A stretch of 64,000 nucleotides of DNA from Rhodocyclales bacterium (lineage in GTDB: Bacteria > Pseudomonadota > Gammaproteobacteria > Burkholderiales > Rhodocyclaceae): NCBI GenBank assembly GCA_028292485.1, contig JAQGMG010000047.1, positions 54,415 to 118,414 on the forward strand, given 5' to 3'. The position numbers and the translations under genes are program-made. Of the stretch, positions 15,915 through 23,905 are shown in pieces. A model generated the notes under the pieces. That model did not search any database, had not been told where the DNA came from, and worked only from the letters and a program-made list of their open reading frames with translations. The stretch's first letter is position 1. Each line of letters starts with the position of its first letter.

Positions 15915-17225
15915 AAAACCGTCACGCTGCTTTTCGATGTACCGCCGACGCGCATCGACGCCACGCTCCGAGTTGGCCATCATTGCCGTAGCACCTGTCC
16001 ATCCGTCTTTGCCGAACTCAAACACGCTCAGCCCGTACTGCGCTCCGTTACTTCCAGCGATCTCCCACGACTTTATGTAACGCCGGCGCAACAGCCATGC
16101 ACCTGGCGTGTTGCGCGACTGTTCCCAGCGCAACCAGATTTCGTCTGGCTCCATCACCGCGTCGGCGAGCAGGCGCATGTAGGGGCCGCGTCCATCCTTG
16201 TCGGCCTTCCATTCACCTGCTCCTGTCTTGAACAGATCGTCCGATATCGCCAGCGCGCCACCGGCGGCGTCCTTGAACACCTTCGACTCGCCGGGCTTGA
16301 GACCGAACTCTCCGAGGAAAGCGGCAGCGTAGTCCTGCGGCGGCAAGCCAGGCGCGAGCAGCCTGGCAGGAGACGCCAGTGTCGGCCTCGGCAAATCCGG
16401 TAATGAAACGCCCTGCGGAAACGTGCGGGGCAATGTATCGAGTGGCGGCGGCGTGAAGGGCTTGAGTGATTCCGCGCCGGGGTTGTAGCTCCAACCTGCA
16501 TCCGGTCGGTAGTACTTCCCTGGCGAATATTCGAGACGGCTGACGGTCGCTGTGCCTGCCGCAGCGTTGCGCGTGGAAATTGGCACTTGCACTTGGTCGA
16601 CGCGCCCAGCGCTGGAGCTGAGAGGGATCTTTCTATTGGTGATGTCGCGGTCGCTGAATGTACGTACACGGCCACGACAGCCGAAAGCATCTGGTGGGTA
16701 GAACCATTTCCAGATCGGATCGTCCGCACGGAAGGTCATGCCATTGACGACGCGATGACTTGGCCGCGTGCGCGCATCCATAACCTCGACGCGCTGCCAG
16801 TACGGTCGATTGGTAACATCGTCTAGCTGAGTCTTATAACGCCCTGCCGAGAAGGCTGTCTGCATGTTGGTGCGATAGATCGTAGCCAAGCGGTGCGGCG
16901 AAAGTGTCTTGATTTCGCCGGTGTCGGGATTGACGATCTTGTGCTGACCCCACAGGCCGAGTTTCTCCAGCTGCGGCACCAGGTCATTGCGCCACGTTGT
17001 CATCGGTGTGCCATCGCGCATTGCCTGGCTGAGGCTGTCGCGGATTGCCTTGAGCGCATCGGTCTTCAGGACGCCAGCGACAGTGAATGCCTTGGCGTGC
17101 GCTTCCTGCCAGACTTCGTGCCAGTCCCAGCCCACGGCGTAGCCCTTGGACTCAAAGTAGGCGATGGCCTTTTCCGGCGGCAAACCGATCGCGTAGGAGA
17201 GATTCGGGGTTTGGCGGTCAGGCAT
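15894..17225 (-). CDS. Head morphogenesis protein F (Mu gp30, SPP1 gp7-like)
   Basis: A 443-residue minor head protein of the Mu F family (PF04233). The N-terminal PPEKAIAYFESKGYAVGWDWHEVW and the RLATIYRTNMQTAFSAGRYK and MTFRADDPIWKWFYPPDAFGCRGRV blocks are diagnostic; the latter carries the conserved C-x-R. It binds the portal during prohead assembly. GGAAGGG precedes the ATG. A 110-bp spacer with an AAAACGCGTTTT palindrome and paired GTTACT motifs separates it from the portal gene. Confidence 0.92.
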   Translation of the reverse strand: MPDRQTPNLSYAIGLPPEKAIAYFESKGYAVGWDWHEVWQEAHAKAFTVAGVLKTDALKAIRDSLSQAMRDGTPMTTWRNDLVPQLEKLGLWGQHKIVNPDTGEIKTLSPHRLATIYRTNMQTAFSAGRYKTQLDDVTNRPYWQRVEVMDARTRPSHRVVNGMTFRADDPIWKWFYPPDAFGCRGRVRTFSDRDITNRKIPLSSSAGRVDQVQVPISTRNAAAGTATVSRLEYSPGKYYRPDAGWSYNPGAESLKPFTPPPLDTLPRTFPQGVSLPDLPRPTLASPARLLAPGLPPQDYAAAFLGEFGLKPGESKVFKDAAGGALAISDDLFKTGAGEWKADKDGRGPYMRLLADAVMEPDEIWLRWEQSRNTPGAWLLRRRYIKSWEIAGSNGAQYGLSVFEFGKDGWTGATAMMANSERGVDARRRYIEKQRDGFLLFRKY

Positions 17226-17335
17226 GACGCTTGCCCTTCCCCACCAACCCCGTTACTAGGCCGTTACTTGCTGCGATCCGGATCGGGCGGCTACGCTGGG
17301 GCCTCCGGCCTCCCGAAAACGCCGCAAAACGCGTT

Positions 17336-18799
17336 TTAAGCGGTCTGTGCATTTTCTGCCCCGGCCGATAGCCGACCCCACGTTTCGGCGACAAACAAGG
17401 CGCGGCCGAGCAGCTCGACGAGGGTACTGTCGTCGAGCTGCGGGTAGCTGGCTAGCAAGGCGCTCGCTGCAGCGTCTTCGTCGCCTCCTGCCAGCAAGGC
17501 TTCTACTGCCGGACGCAGCATGCTTTCCAGTTGGGCGGCGAGCGCTTCGCCGGATAGTCCATTGGCTGCGGTGTCAAGCGCGACCTGGTCGGGGAAGACT
17601 GGGGTTTCGCCCTCGGCAAAGTCTTCGACCCTGCTCACTTCCAGTCCGCTGGCGGGTTTGTCTGTGGGCTCAGGCGGAGCGATGTCCTCGTCCTCCAGGT
17701 TGTATGCCTTCTTGAAATAGGCAGGAGTGAGCCTGAGGCCCGCCCTGGTGAGCATCGCGTCGCGCTCGGCCTGCACCTTGTCGACCTGCTCTTGTTCCCA
17801 CATCGACCAGACTGGACGCTCTACGGCCCCCCAGTTGAGCTCGACAGTCCATTCGATAAGCTGATTGATCGAGGCTGATACGACGCGGGCATCGCCATCG
17901 CGAATGTCACGGGTGACTTCGTGGCCGGCCTTCGCCGAGGCGTGTGTGCTGTCTTTTTCTGTGGTCTGATTTTGACCGAGCAAGGCAATCGATACCTCGG
18001 AGCGGCAGAACATCAGCATCCGTTCATAGAGCTCGCCGCTGCCGGTGTTGCCTTTCGATTCGAGGATCTCGACAGTCGAATCGTCTGGAATGACTGCGAC
18101 CGCGTCTTGCACCATCTCCGCCAAACGATCAAGGAAGTTGTCGGTTTCCGCTGGCAGCGTGCCCCGTGGTTCCTTGCCGATGATCCAGGGCATGCCGAAC
18201 TTCTCGCAGAAGTTGACCCAAAATTTGAGGCCGCCCTTCTTGAATGTGGTTGGCCAGAAGCACATGGATAGGTCGGGAAAGCCGTACGGATTTTGATACG
18301 ACGGGTCTTGGCGGGGCAGCAGGAACTTGCGCGCCGGCAGCTCTTCGCCCTCCCACGGCTTCTCACGCGTACGAAAGCGCAATTCGTTTTGCGGGTTGAA
18401 CAGGAACCACTCTGGCGGCTTGCCAATGACGCCAGTGGGCACGACCATGCTACCGACCCGGCCCCACATGATTTCCATCGGCTGATATCCATACAGCATG
18501 CCGTCAAGCGCTTCTGCGACGATGGAATCCATATCGAGGTCAGCGAAGATGGCTTCAATGTTCTTTGCGATTCGGCTCTTCGCTTTCTTCCGGTCCAACC
18601 CGGACTCCATCGCGCGCACAGCAGCCTTGCGACGACGAATGCATCCACCCACATGTGCATCGCTGCGCAGATCGCGATAGACCTCGATGTCTTTGCCCAT
18701 GCGCTTGAGCACCGGGTCAGGGTTCGGTAGAACCATGTTGAACGCGCTGAAGTCGAACGCCCGGTCGCGTGTCGCAACGATGTCCTTGAGTGAAGCCAT
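17336..18799 (-). CDS. Portal protein (Mu gp29, DUF935 family)
   Basis: A 487-residue portal (PF06074), the dodecameric DNA channel at the head vertex. It shows LRSDAHVGGCIRRRKAAVRAM, the DMDSIVAEALDGMLYGYQPMEI block and PYGFPDLSMCFWPTTFKKGGLKFW. The conserved FGMPWIIGKEPRG and SVEILESKG-like STVEILESKGNTGSG are present too. Length and position are as in Mu. It starts 3 bases after the large terminase stop. The C-terminal 100 residues are acidic and helical, as in other portals of this family. Confidence 0.94.
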   Translation of the reverse strand: MASLKDIVATRDRAFDFSAFNMVLPNPDPVLKRMGKDIEVYRDLRSDAHVGGCIRRRKAAVRAMESGLDRKKAKSRIAKNIEAIFADLDMDSIVAEALDGMLYGYQPMEIMWGRVGSMVVPTGVIGKPPEWFLFNPQNELRFRTREKPWEGEELPARKFLLPRQDPSYQNPYGFPDLSMCFWPTTFKKGGLKFWVNFCEKFGMPWIIGKEPRGTLPAETDNFLDRLAEMVQDAVAVIPDDSTVEILESKGNTGSGELYERMLMFCRSEVSIALLGQNQTTEKDSTHASAKAGHEVTRDIRDGDARVVSASINQLIEWTVELNWGAVERPVWSMWEQEQVDKVQAERDAMLTRAGLRLTPAYFKKAYNLEDEDIAPPEPTDKPASGLEVSRVEDFAEGETPVFPDQVALDTAANGLSGEALAAQLESMLRPAVEALLAGGDEDAAASALLASYPQLDDSTLVELLGRALFVAETWGRLSAGAENAQTA

Positions 18800-18802
18800 G
18801 GG

Positions 18803-20428
18803 TCAGTATCCTTGTGTGATGCCGGAGCGGGCGCTGTTGCGGCCACCCGATCGAACGGAAGCGCCGCCGCCTGGGCCGGACAGCGCGGCCTTCCACAACA
18901 TCTCCAGCGCATCGGGGCCGTCGTCGTGGTCTGCCTTCGGGAAGTGGCGCAGCTGATCGATCAATGTTGTCTGTGACGGGTGTAGACGGATCAGGCCATT
19001 GGCCATGTGAGGTTGCAGCGCCTCGATGCGCAGGATCTTGTCCGAGTGTGGCTGTGTCGGGCGAGCCGGTACCGGAATGCCGCGCTGTGCTGAGCGTTTC
19101 ACCAGCTCGGTCCTCAAGAACTCCTGGAACTGGACCGATTCAACGACCCATCGCAGGCACTTGTACTCCAGCTGTAGTGCGATGATGTCCTCGATAATGC
19201 GGTCCGGTAAGCGCTTGCGGATGCTCGCCTCGACGACATCGAGAATGCCTGTCTCGCGATTGAAGCCACCGACCAATAGCGCGGATGGGTCGCGCGACGC
19301 ACCGCTCTTGCCTAGGGATGGATCGCACGCGCCATAGAAGATCCACAGTGCAATGCGGTTTACCCAAAATGTTATGCATTTGGCAAACGGCGCGTCGCTG
19401 TCGGATAACGGATTATTTTGCAGCTCCGAGTCAAACGACGCATGGCCGTCGCGTGCTCGTATCGTCATCAGTGCGATCAGCGGCCGGCCGGCTGGCCAGC
19501 TCACAACGGCGCCGGCTTCCATGTCATCGCGGTTGTCCTGGTAGAACTGCTGCGCTTCGTCCTGGCCTACGTTGAGGAGTACTTCTTCCCAGCGGTCCCA
19601 AAGATCCATCCGATCGGGGAACGTGATCAGTGCGCGAAAAATGCGGCTGCGCCACAGCGGGTTCTTGAGTAAGCGCGCAAGAACAGAATCGTAGTGCAGC
19701 ACAGTGCCGATGATGATCGTGTCGAATTTGTCGCCGGCGCCGCCGAGCTTCAGTACACCCTTGGTGATCCAACCCTGAAGCTTGTCGCGCTGCTCAGGTG
19801 AGCGTACGTTTTCGTCATTTTCCAGATCGTCGCCGATAAACAGATCGGGACGATGCGGGCCGTGGCGGCGACCGCGAATGCGCTTGCCGCTGCCCACTGC
19901 TTCGATCTTGCGGTCGTTGGTCGTGAGGATCACGCCGGCCTGCCAGACCCGGCCTTGGCCTGTGGCTTCGGGAAAATCCATCAGCAAGCGCGGATTGCTA
20001 TCCAGTTCGGCCTTGATCGCCTCCAGCATGATCGCGGCCTGGTCAAATGCATCCATGCCGATGATGGGATACCACTTGCGCTCGGTGATCACGCACCACA
20101 GTACGAACAGCTGCGTGGTGATGGTGGACTTTGCTTCGCCTCGAGGCGCCGCAATCGCGTCGGTCTCGCTCTTGTCTGAGCAAGCGACCTCTGCCAGGCG
20201 CTTGTACAGATAATCGTGAAGGATGCTGTTTGCTTTCTTCACGTAATGCGGAAAGTACGTCGCAGCGAAATACTCGAAGCCGTCGTTGGCGAAGACGCGA
20301 TCGCGTCGCTCCAGTCGGGCTACAGGGTCCGGATCGAAGCCTGTTACTGCGGCCTCGATCTCCTGCCGAAAACTAACGGCGAGTTGGCCGATCTCGTCAA
20401 GGAAGGCCTTGCTCCGCGACTTAGCCAT
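18803..20428 (-). CDS. Terminase large subunit (Mu gp28 family)
   Basis: A 541-residue packaging ATPase/nuclease. The ATPase Walker A-like loop is APRGEAKST at residues 94-102 and Walker B is LFIGDD at 196-201. The C-terminal nuclease half contains the FYGACDPSLGKSG motif with its catalytic Asp. It pumps phage DNA plus flanking host DNA into proheads by headful cutting. It starts 8 bases inside a possible 25-codon frame and lies between the small terminase and portal genes, as expected. Confidence 0.94.
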   Translation of the reverse strand: MAKSRSKAFLDEIGQLAVSFRQEIEAAVTGFDPDPVARLERRDRVFANDGFEYFAATYFPHYVKKANSILHDYLYKRLAEVACSDKSETDAIAAPRGEAKSTITTQLFVLWCVITERKWYPIIGMDAFDQAAIMLEAIKAELDSNPRLLMDFPEATGQGRVWQAGVILTTNDRKIEAVGSGKRIRGRRHGPHRPDLFIGDDLENDENVRSPEQRDKLQGWITKGVLKLGGAGDKFDTIIIGTVLHYDSVLARLLKNPLWRSRIFRALITFPDRMDLWDRWEEVLLNVGQDEAQQFYQDNRDDMEAGAVVSWPAGRPLIALMTIRARDGHASFDSELQNNPLSDSDAPFAKCITFWVNRIALWIFYGACDPSLGKSGASRDPSALLVGGFNRETGILDVVEASIRKRLPDRIIEDIIALQLEYKCLRWVVESVQFQEFLRTELVKRSAQRGIPVPARPTQPHSDKILRIEALQPHMANGLIRLHPSQTTLIDQLRHFPKADHDDGPDALEMLWKAALSGPGGGASVRSGGRNSARSGITQGY

Positions 20429-20498
20429 CGAACTGTTCCTGGAACAACTCGGGACGTACTTGATGCAGGAAGTCGACGTAGTAGGTGTGGCTCCTCAC
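20421..20498 (-). CDS. Possible 25-codon peptide between terminase genes
   Basis: A GTG start at 20498 overlaps the small-terminase stop as GTGA. The frame encodes a 25-residue peptide (RSHTYYVDFLHQVRPELF...) ending at a TAA 8 bases inside the large-terminase gene. This spacing suggests a translational bridge from TerS to TerL. It may only be a coupling leader, and no homologue is recognised. Confidence 0.3.
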   Translation of the reverse strand: MRSHTYYVDFLHQVRPELFQEQFDG

Positions 20499-20995
20499 GA
20501 GTAGGCCTTCGTCAGTTCATCGCCGAATGGCTCGAGCAACTCGACCATCGCGCTGGCGTGTTTGGGGTGGCGCGTTCGCGTGAATTCGAGTAGCCGCTTC
20601 ATCACATCCATGGCCACAGCGAGCTTGTCCGTCTCCGGCATCATCCGGCGCGACACGGCCATCAGTTTGTTGTACGCGTCGGCGAGGCTAGCCAGCGCCT
20701 TGACCTTGTCCTGTGGCGACATGGTTTCGTTACTCTGGATTGCATCGACGGTCGCTTGCACTTGTTGCACCACGACGGCGAGCGTCTGACGCACGATGTC
20801 CTCCATGCCACCGCCCGCGATCATCTGAGCGGAGCGCGCACGGTCCCAATCGTCGCCCGCTTCCTTCGCTTCGCTCTTCCAGCGACGCGCGGTCGCAACC
20901 GGCACGCCAACTTTTATCGCAGCCACCTCGAGCGAGAGTTGGTTAAAGATGTAAGCGGCGCGAACTGCGCGGCGTGTGTCGTCGCTGTGTGCCAT
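20495..20995 (-). CDS. Terminase small subunit (Mu gp27, DUF1804 family)
   Basis: A 166-residue DNA-recognition subunit of the DUF1804 type. The N-terminal helix-turn-helix reads RRAVRAAYIFNQLSLEVAAIKVGVPVATARRWK. The middle helices (DIVRQTLAVVVQQVQATVDAI) and the C-terminal LLEFTRTRHPKHASAMVELLEPF are conserved features. It brings phage DNA to TerL. It shares one base with the preceding gp26-like gene. Confidence 0.9.
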   Translation of the reverse strand: MAHSDDTRRAVRAAYIFNQLSLEVAAIKVGVPVATARRWKSEAKEAGDDWDRARSAQMIAGGGMEDIVRQTLAVVVQQVQATVDAIQSNETMSPQDKVKALASLADAYNKLMAVSRRMMPETDKLAVAMDVMKRLLEFTRTRHPKHASAMVELLEPFGDELTKAYS

Positions 20996-21267
20996 CAGCC
21001 TTCACCTGGCAACTGAGCGCTGCCGCGTACCACGTCGCTGCCGCGCTCGTTAATCGTAGCCATGTCGCCGGCAAAGTCGGCCATGCCCATCTCGCGCAGC
21101 CAGATCAGGTCATTGCGCACCTGGTCGGAACTGGCGATCAAACCATGGACGGTTTCCAGATCACCACGCAAGGAAGTAACGGATTTCGTTTTGCCTGTCG
21201 CAAAGAACAAAACCGCCAGCAAGGCACGGCGGCGGGCAAGTTCAGCTATACGTTGTGCGGCTGTCAT
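20995..21267 (-). CDS. Mu gp26-like winged-helix small protein
   Basis: A 90-residue protein in the position of Mu gp26, just before the small terminase. The sequence RRRALLAVLFFATGKTKSVTSLRGDLE and NDLIWLREMGMADF looks like a small winged helix, a pattern common in this family. Function is not established; a role with terminase or in lysis-to-packaging switching is conceivable from its place only. Start and stop overlap both neighbours by 1-4 bases. Confidence 0.75.
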   Translation of the reverse strand: MTAAQRIAELARRRALLAVLFFATGKTKSVTSLRGDLETVHGLIASSDQVRNDLIWLREMGMADFAGDMATINERGSDVVRGSAQLPGEG

Positions 21268-21605
21268 GACAAACCTCTTTCCGTGATCCTGTTAAGAATC
21301 ATCCGAAGCAACATGTCCATGCTGCCAAGCTGGCCCTTCATCTCCTTCGAGGTCTCCGAGACGCTGTTGATCTTGTTATGAAGTTCGCCCATGTCGTGAT
21401 GGGTCGGCGATTGCTTGAGCTGCCCCTCGACGTCGCTGATGCGTTCAAGCAATTCATCCGAGCGAAGTTCCTGCTTGCTCTCCAAAGCATCCATGCGCTC
21501 GTTGGTCTTGTCGTTTTTCTTCTCGAGATAGAGATAAACGCCGATACCGCTCACCACTAGAAATTGCCCGAGCTGAAACACCAGGCTCCAATTCAAGCTC
21601 CCCAT
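21264..21605 (-). CDS. Mu gp25-like membrane protein (DUF2730)
   Basis: A 113-residue protein with one N-terminal membrane helix (LVFQLGQFLVVSGIGVYLYLE). A long charged coiled coil follows (NDKTNERMDALESKQ, DVEGQLKQSPTHHDMGELHNKINSVSETSKEMKGQL). This is the DUF2730 pattern seen in Mu gp25 and relatives between lysis and terminase genes. Function unknown; possibly a lysis accessory. It overlaps the zinc-finger gene by 13 bases and the gp26-like gene by 4. Confidence 0.82.
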   Translation of the reverse strand: MGSLNWSLVFQLGQFLVVSGIGVYLYLEKKNDKTNERMDALESKQELRSDELLERISDVEGQLKQSPTHHDMGELHNKINSVSETSKEMKGQLGSMDMLLRMILNRITERGLS

Positions 21606-21847
21606 CTGTTACCCCCTCGTTTTCCTAGTGTCTCCGTATCCGCCTGGCATTCCACGCACAGCTGCACGCCTGGCAGTAACTTGCGGCGCTCGTCCGGTAT
21701 GCGAGCACCACATCCCGCGCAGGACGCTGCGCTGAGTTCGCGCCAGCACGCCGCGTCACCAAGCCCTGCCTTGAATCGTTGTGCAGCGAGCGCGTCAGCA
21801 CGCTGCACCTCTTCGAGTTCGCTGGCGCGGTCAAACACGTCAGTCAT
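21593..21847 (-). CDS. TraR/DksA-type C4 zinc-finger protein
   Basis: An 84-residue protein with a single C4 zinc finger: C-A-G-C-G near residue 43 and C-V-E-C near 65, about 18 residues apart, preceded by the typical ALAAQRFKAGL helix. TraR-like phage proteins bind in the RNA polymerase secondary channel like DksA without ppGpp. It may therefore modulate late transcription of host or phage, although its position in the lysis-packaging cassette is simply the usual one in Mu-like phages. It overlaps Rz and the gp25-like gene. Confidence 0.85.
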   Translation of the reverse strand: MTDVFDRASELEEVQRADALAAQRFKAGLGDAACWRELSAASCAGCGARIPDERRKLLPGVQLCVECQADTETLGKRGGNRWGA

Positions 21848-22121
21848 TCGTTGGCCGCTCCAGGGCTGCTTTTGTCTGCGCGATCCAGTTCGCCAGTCCC
21901 GCCTGGCGCGCCATGCACTGGTGGTATTGCTTCATCGCTTCCACGTGGTTGGCCAGGAGGTCGTTCCGCGATCCACTCGCTGGCTCCGGTGGCAACGGGC
22001 AAGGAGTCATGTCCTGCGCTGGCGGGCTGGGGAGCTTCAAACTCGCCCCGGTTGGCGGCGCGCCAGATACGCAGGCCGTCATCATCAAGACACACAGCAG
22101 CAGCGTCATGCGTTTGCACAT
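21840..22121 (-). CDS. o-spanin Rz1-like outer-membrane lipoprotein
   Basis: A 93-residue lipoprotein encoded almost wholly inside the Rz gene in another frame. The lipobox is LLLCVLMMTAC with predicted lipidation at the Cys near residue 17, followed by a Pro-rich linker (APPTGASLKLPSPPAQ). With Rz it bridges the periplasm and fuses inner and outer membranes in the last step of lysis. The nested arrangement is the classic lambda-type layout. Confidence 0.85.
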   Translation of the reverse strand: MCKRMTLLLCVLMMTACVSGAPPTGASLKLPSPPAQDMTPCPLPPEPASGSRNDLLANHVEAMKQYHQCMARQAGLANWIAQTKAALERPTND

Positions 22122-22380
22122 AGCGAATTACCTCGCGGTCAATGGGTTGGAATTTCGTGATCACGCGCACGTGCTCGGCCGCACTCGCTTCAGCGACAGT
22201 GCTGGACACGTTCTGCACGACAGTGATGCGATTGGCATCTGCCTGAGCCGCCTTGACGGTGGTCTTGGCCTGCTTGCCATCAGACATGCTCTCGCCGTGC
22301 ACACAGCCACCGACGAAGAGCGCGGTGCTCGCCGCGAGCGCAACCAGCACTCCGATTAGCCACGTGTAGGGATTAGGCAT
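21844..22380 (-). CDS. i-spanin Rz-like inner-membrane protein
   Basis: A 178-residue type II membrane protein: an N-terminal signal anchor (TWLIGVLVALAASTALFVGGC) and a periplasmic helical domain rich in Ala, Lys and Gln (QAKTTVKAAQADANRITVVQNV), continuing into a Pro/Gly-rich C-terminus. It partners with the embedded Rz1-like lipoprotein. The helical part is shorter than in lambda Rz, with about 60 C-terminal residues that mainly accommodate the overlapping Rz1 frame. It starts inside the holin gene 3' end (8-base overlap). Confidence 0.82.
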   Translation of the reverse strand: MPNPYTWLIGVLVALAASTALFVGGCVHGESMSDGKQAKTTVKAAQADANRITVVQNVSSTVAEASAAEHVRVITKFQPIDREVIRYVQTHDAAAVCLDDDGLRIWRAANRGEFEAPQPASAGHDSLPVATGASEWIAERPPGQPRGSDEAIPPVHGAPGGTGELDRADKSSPGAANE

Positions 22381-22591
22381 GCAGCGCTTCTTTCTGCTGT
22401 TGCTTGATCAAGCGTGCCGCGATGATCAGCAGTGCACCCCATTTGACCCAGCCCGCTGGCAGGTACTGCTGCAACGCTGGCATGTAGTCGTAAGCCAGTG
22501 CCACGACGCCCAACAGCGCGGCCGCCTGTACCGAAAGGAATGTGTGCGCCTTGCGCACGTCGTCAATCAGCTTGCGTTTGAGCCAGTCCAT
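22373..22591 (-). CDS. Holin-like membrane protein
   Basis: A 72-residue protein with two membrane segments (SVQAAALLGVVALAYDYMP and WVKWGALLIIAARLI) and a basic C-terminus (KQQQKEALHA). The layout, with the amphipathic start MDWLKRKLIDDVRKAH, matches short phage holins found between endolysin and spanin genes. It would form inner-membrane holes that release the lysozyme. The gene overlaps the preceding unknown lysis-cassette gene by 25 bases and Rz by 8. Confidence 0.8.
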   Translation of the reverse strand: MDWLKRKLIDDVRKAHTFLSVQAAALLGVVALAYDYMPALQQYLPAGWVKWGALLIIAARLIKQQQKEALHA

Positions 22592-23010
22592 GGCGTTCCT
22601 TTCGGAGTGATGTGCGAGTCCGACTCGTCACACGTTTCAAACGACCAGCGGCCAGGCGTGTCACCTGGTACTGGATTCGGATGCGCTGCCAGGGTGAGTA
22701 CGAGATCCACTTGCCACAAGTCGTACTGCTCGCCGCCCTGAATCAAGATGCCGCCCGGAACGACCGCGCCTTTGGCGCGATAAGCCTGAATCGTCTCGAT
22801 GCCCTGATCGAGCAGCGCTTCGGCCAAGGCCCGCAGGTCGCTGCGTGCGAGCCTCCCGGTGGCCGCGCCGAGCAGCACCTGCTGTGGTGTCTGCCAGGTG
22901 ATGTAAATCGTCGCCGTGTGCGGATCACCGAACACCGCGCCAGGGCGGTAGAAGCGCGCCACAGACGCGACGTGCTCGATATCCACGCGGCCAATTTGCG
23001 GCGCATTCAT
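22567..23010 (-). CDS. Unknown lysis-cassette protein
   Basis: A 147-residue protein between endolysin and holin. The start at 23010 overlaps the lysozyme stop (ATGA); a longer frame to 23190 would lie inside the lysozyme gene. The central part (LARSDLRALAEALLDQGIETIQAYRAKGAVVPGG) looks like a mixed alpha/beta fold, and the C-terminus is Pro-rich. There is no signal peptide or membrane helix. I do not recognise a family; a lysis-timing or accessory role would be guesswork from position. Confidence 0.6.
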   Translation of the reverse strand: MNAPQIGRVDIEHVASVARFYRPGAVFGDPHTATIYITWQTPQQVLLGAATGRLARSDLRALAEALLDQGIETIQAYRAKGAVVPGGILIQGGEQYDLWQVDLVLTLAAHPNPVPGDTPGRWSFETCDESDSHITPKGTPWTGSNAS

Positions 23011-23540
23011 AGAGACCCCACACGAGCGAGCTGTTGTAGGCGACTTCGCGCCGTGGCGATCTGCTGATCGGTGTTGCCCTGGAAGAGCATTGACTCGCAC
23101 GTGCGGCGGATCACCAGACCATCGGCGCGCACTTTGCCGACGAACACCCAATCCATGATGTGAAGTGCGATCGCCTTGCGGTCGCCGCAATTCACTGCTG
23201 GCCGGATGCCACGAGATGCCTCGTAAGCCCCCAGACCGATGTTGAAAGTTAGCAGCACCAAGGCGTCGAACTCGTGCTGCAAGAGGGCGCTCCGGACTGT
23301 CGCGTTCAGATACAGCTCCGTCGTACCGACGTCTTGAATCAGGAGCGCTTCCGCACCAGCGTCGCTCAGCGGCTCATCAAACACTTCATGCTTTCGCACC
23401 GCGTGTCCCCACCCAATCGTGGACACGCCAGCGGGGCAACGATATTGGCGCGGCGCGAACGATCCGTCAGGCCCACCCTCGAAGGATTTCAGCAAAGCGA
23501 GGCCGCGCTGGGAGATATGAAGTCTTGGGGTGAGTGCCAT
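23007..23540 (-). CDS. Endolysin, T4-type lysozyme (GH24)
   Basis: A 177-residue muramidase. The GH24 triad is visible as Glu21 in LLKSFEGG, Cys35 (Asp or Cys in this family) and Thr41 in CPAGVSTIGWGHA. Between Glu and Cys there are 13 residues instead of the usual 8, a small insertion in the active-site hairpin. The FDALVLLTFNIG block is conserved. There is no signal anchor, so it depends on the holin. The start at 23540 lies 7 bases after the -10 of late promoter 3 and lacks a Shine-Dalgarno sequence. Confidence 0.9.
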   Translation of the reverse strand: MALTPRLHISQRGLALLKSFEGGPDGSFAPRQYRCPAGVSTIGWGHAVRKHEVFDEPLSDAGAEALLIQDVGTTELYLNATVRSALLQHEFDALVLLTFNIGLGAYEASRGIRPAVNCGDRKAIALHIMDWVFVGKVRADGLVIRRTCESMLFQGNTDQQIATARSRLQQLARVGSL

Positions 23541-23593
23541 GACGGAATCATCCGCGCGCGCGCGAGGGTGAATAAGGCGGAAACGTTTCCGCC
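23541..23593 (-). promoter_or_regulatory. Late promoter 3, driving lysis and packaging genes (Mu Plys equivalent)
   Basis: Perfect 18-bp palindrome GGCGGAAACGTTTCCGCC at 23576..23593. It is followed by 23 bp and GATGAT (23552..23547), 4 of 6 matches to the -10 consensus. In Mu the C-activated Plys promoter precedes lys. This is the most symmetrical of the four copies. Confidence 0.75.
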
Positions 23594-23599
23594 CACACG

Positions 23600-23905
23600 C
23601 TAGCCGCCCTCCTGCACTAGGATCACTGCCGAGAGCGCCAACCGCTCCGACGATGACGTCGTCACGCGGCACTTCATGCGGTACGCGGCAACAACCGATG
23701 CTTGTACCCACTGCCGGACGATTGTCCCTTCGATGGTCGGCAAGCCGAGCAGAAATGCCGTTGGCGATATATCTGCGCCGGAGATCAGCGTGATGTCTAT
23801 CGCTGCCGATGAGAGTGTCGTGTCAGGATCGAGGTCGTCAGTGAAGTCGAATGCAATCAGACGCTTTTCGGTTGGGTCGAGAGAGGGGAATTTCTGATCG
23901 CTCAT
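23600..23905 (-). CDS. Fibre-tail adaptor-like virion protein
   Basis: A 101-residue beta-rich protein starting SDQKFPSLDPTEKRLIAFDFTDDL. The rest of the pattern (SSAAIDITLISGADISP, VRQWVQASVVAAYRMKCRVTTSSSERL) resembles small Ig-like proteins annotated as phage fibre-tail adaptors in podo- and siphophages. It follows the repeat-rich adhesin gene with a 4-base overlap and ends just before late promoter 3. Assignment is by general pattern. Confidence 0.6.
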   Translation of the reverse strand: MSDQKFPSLDPTEKRLIAFDFTDDLDPDTTLSSAAIDITLISGADISPTAFLLGLPTIEGTIVRQWVQASVVAAYRMKCRVTTSSSERLALSAVILVQEGG

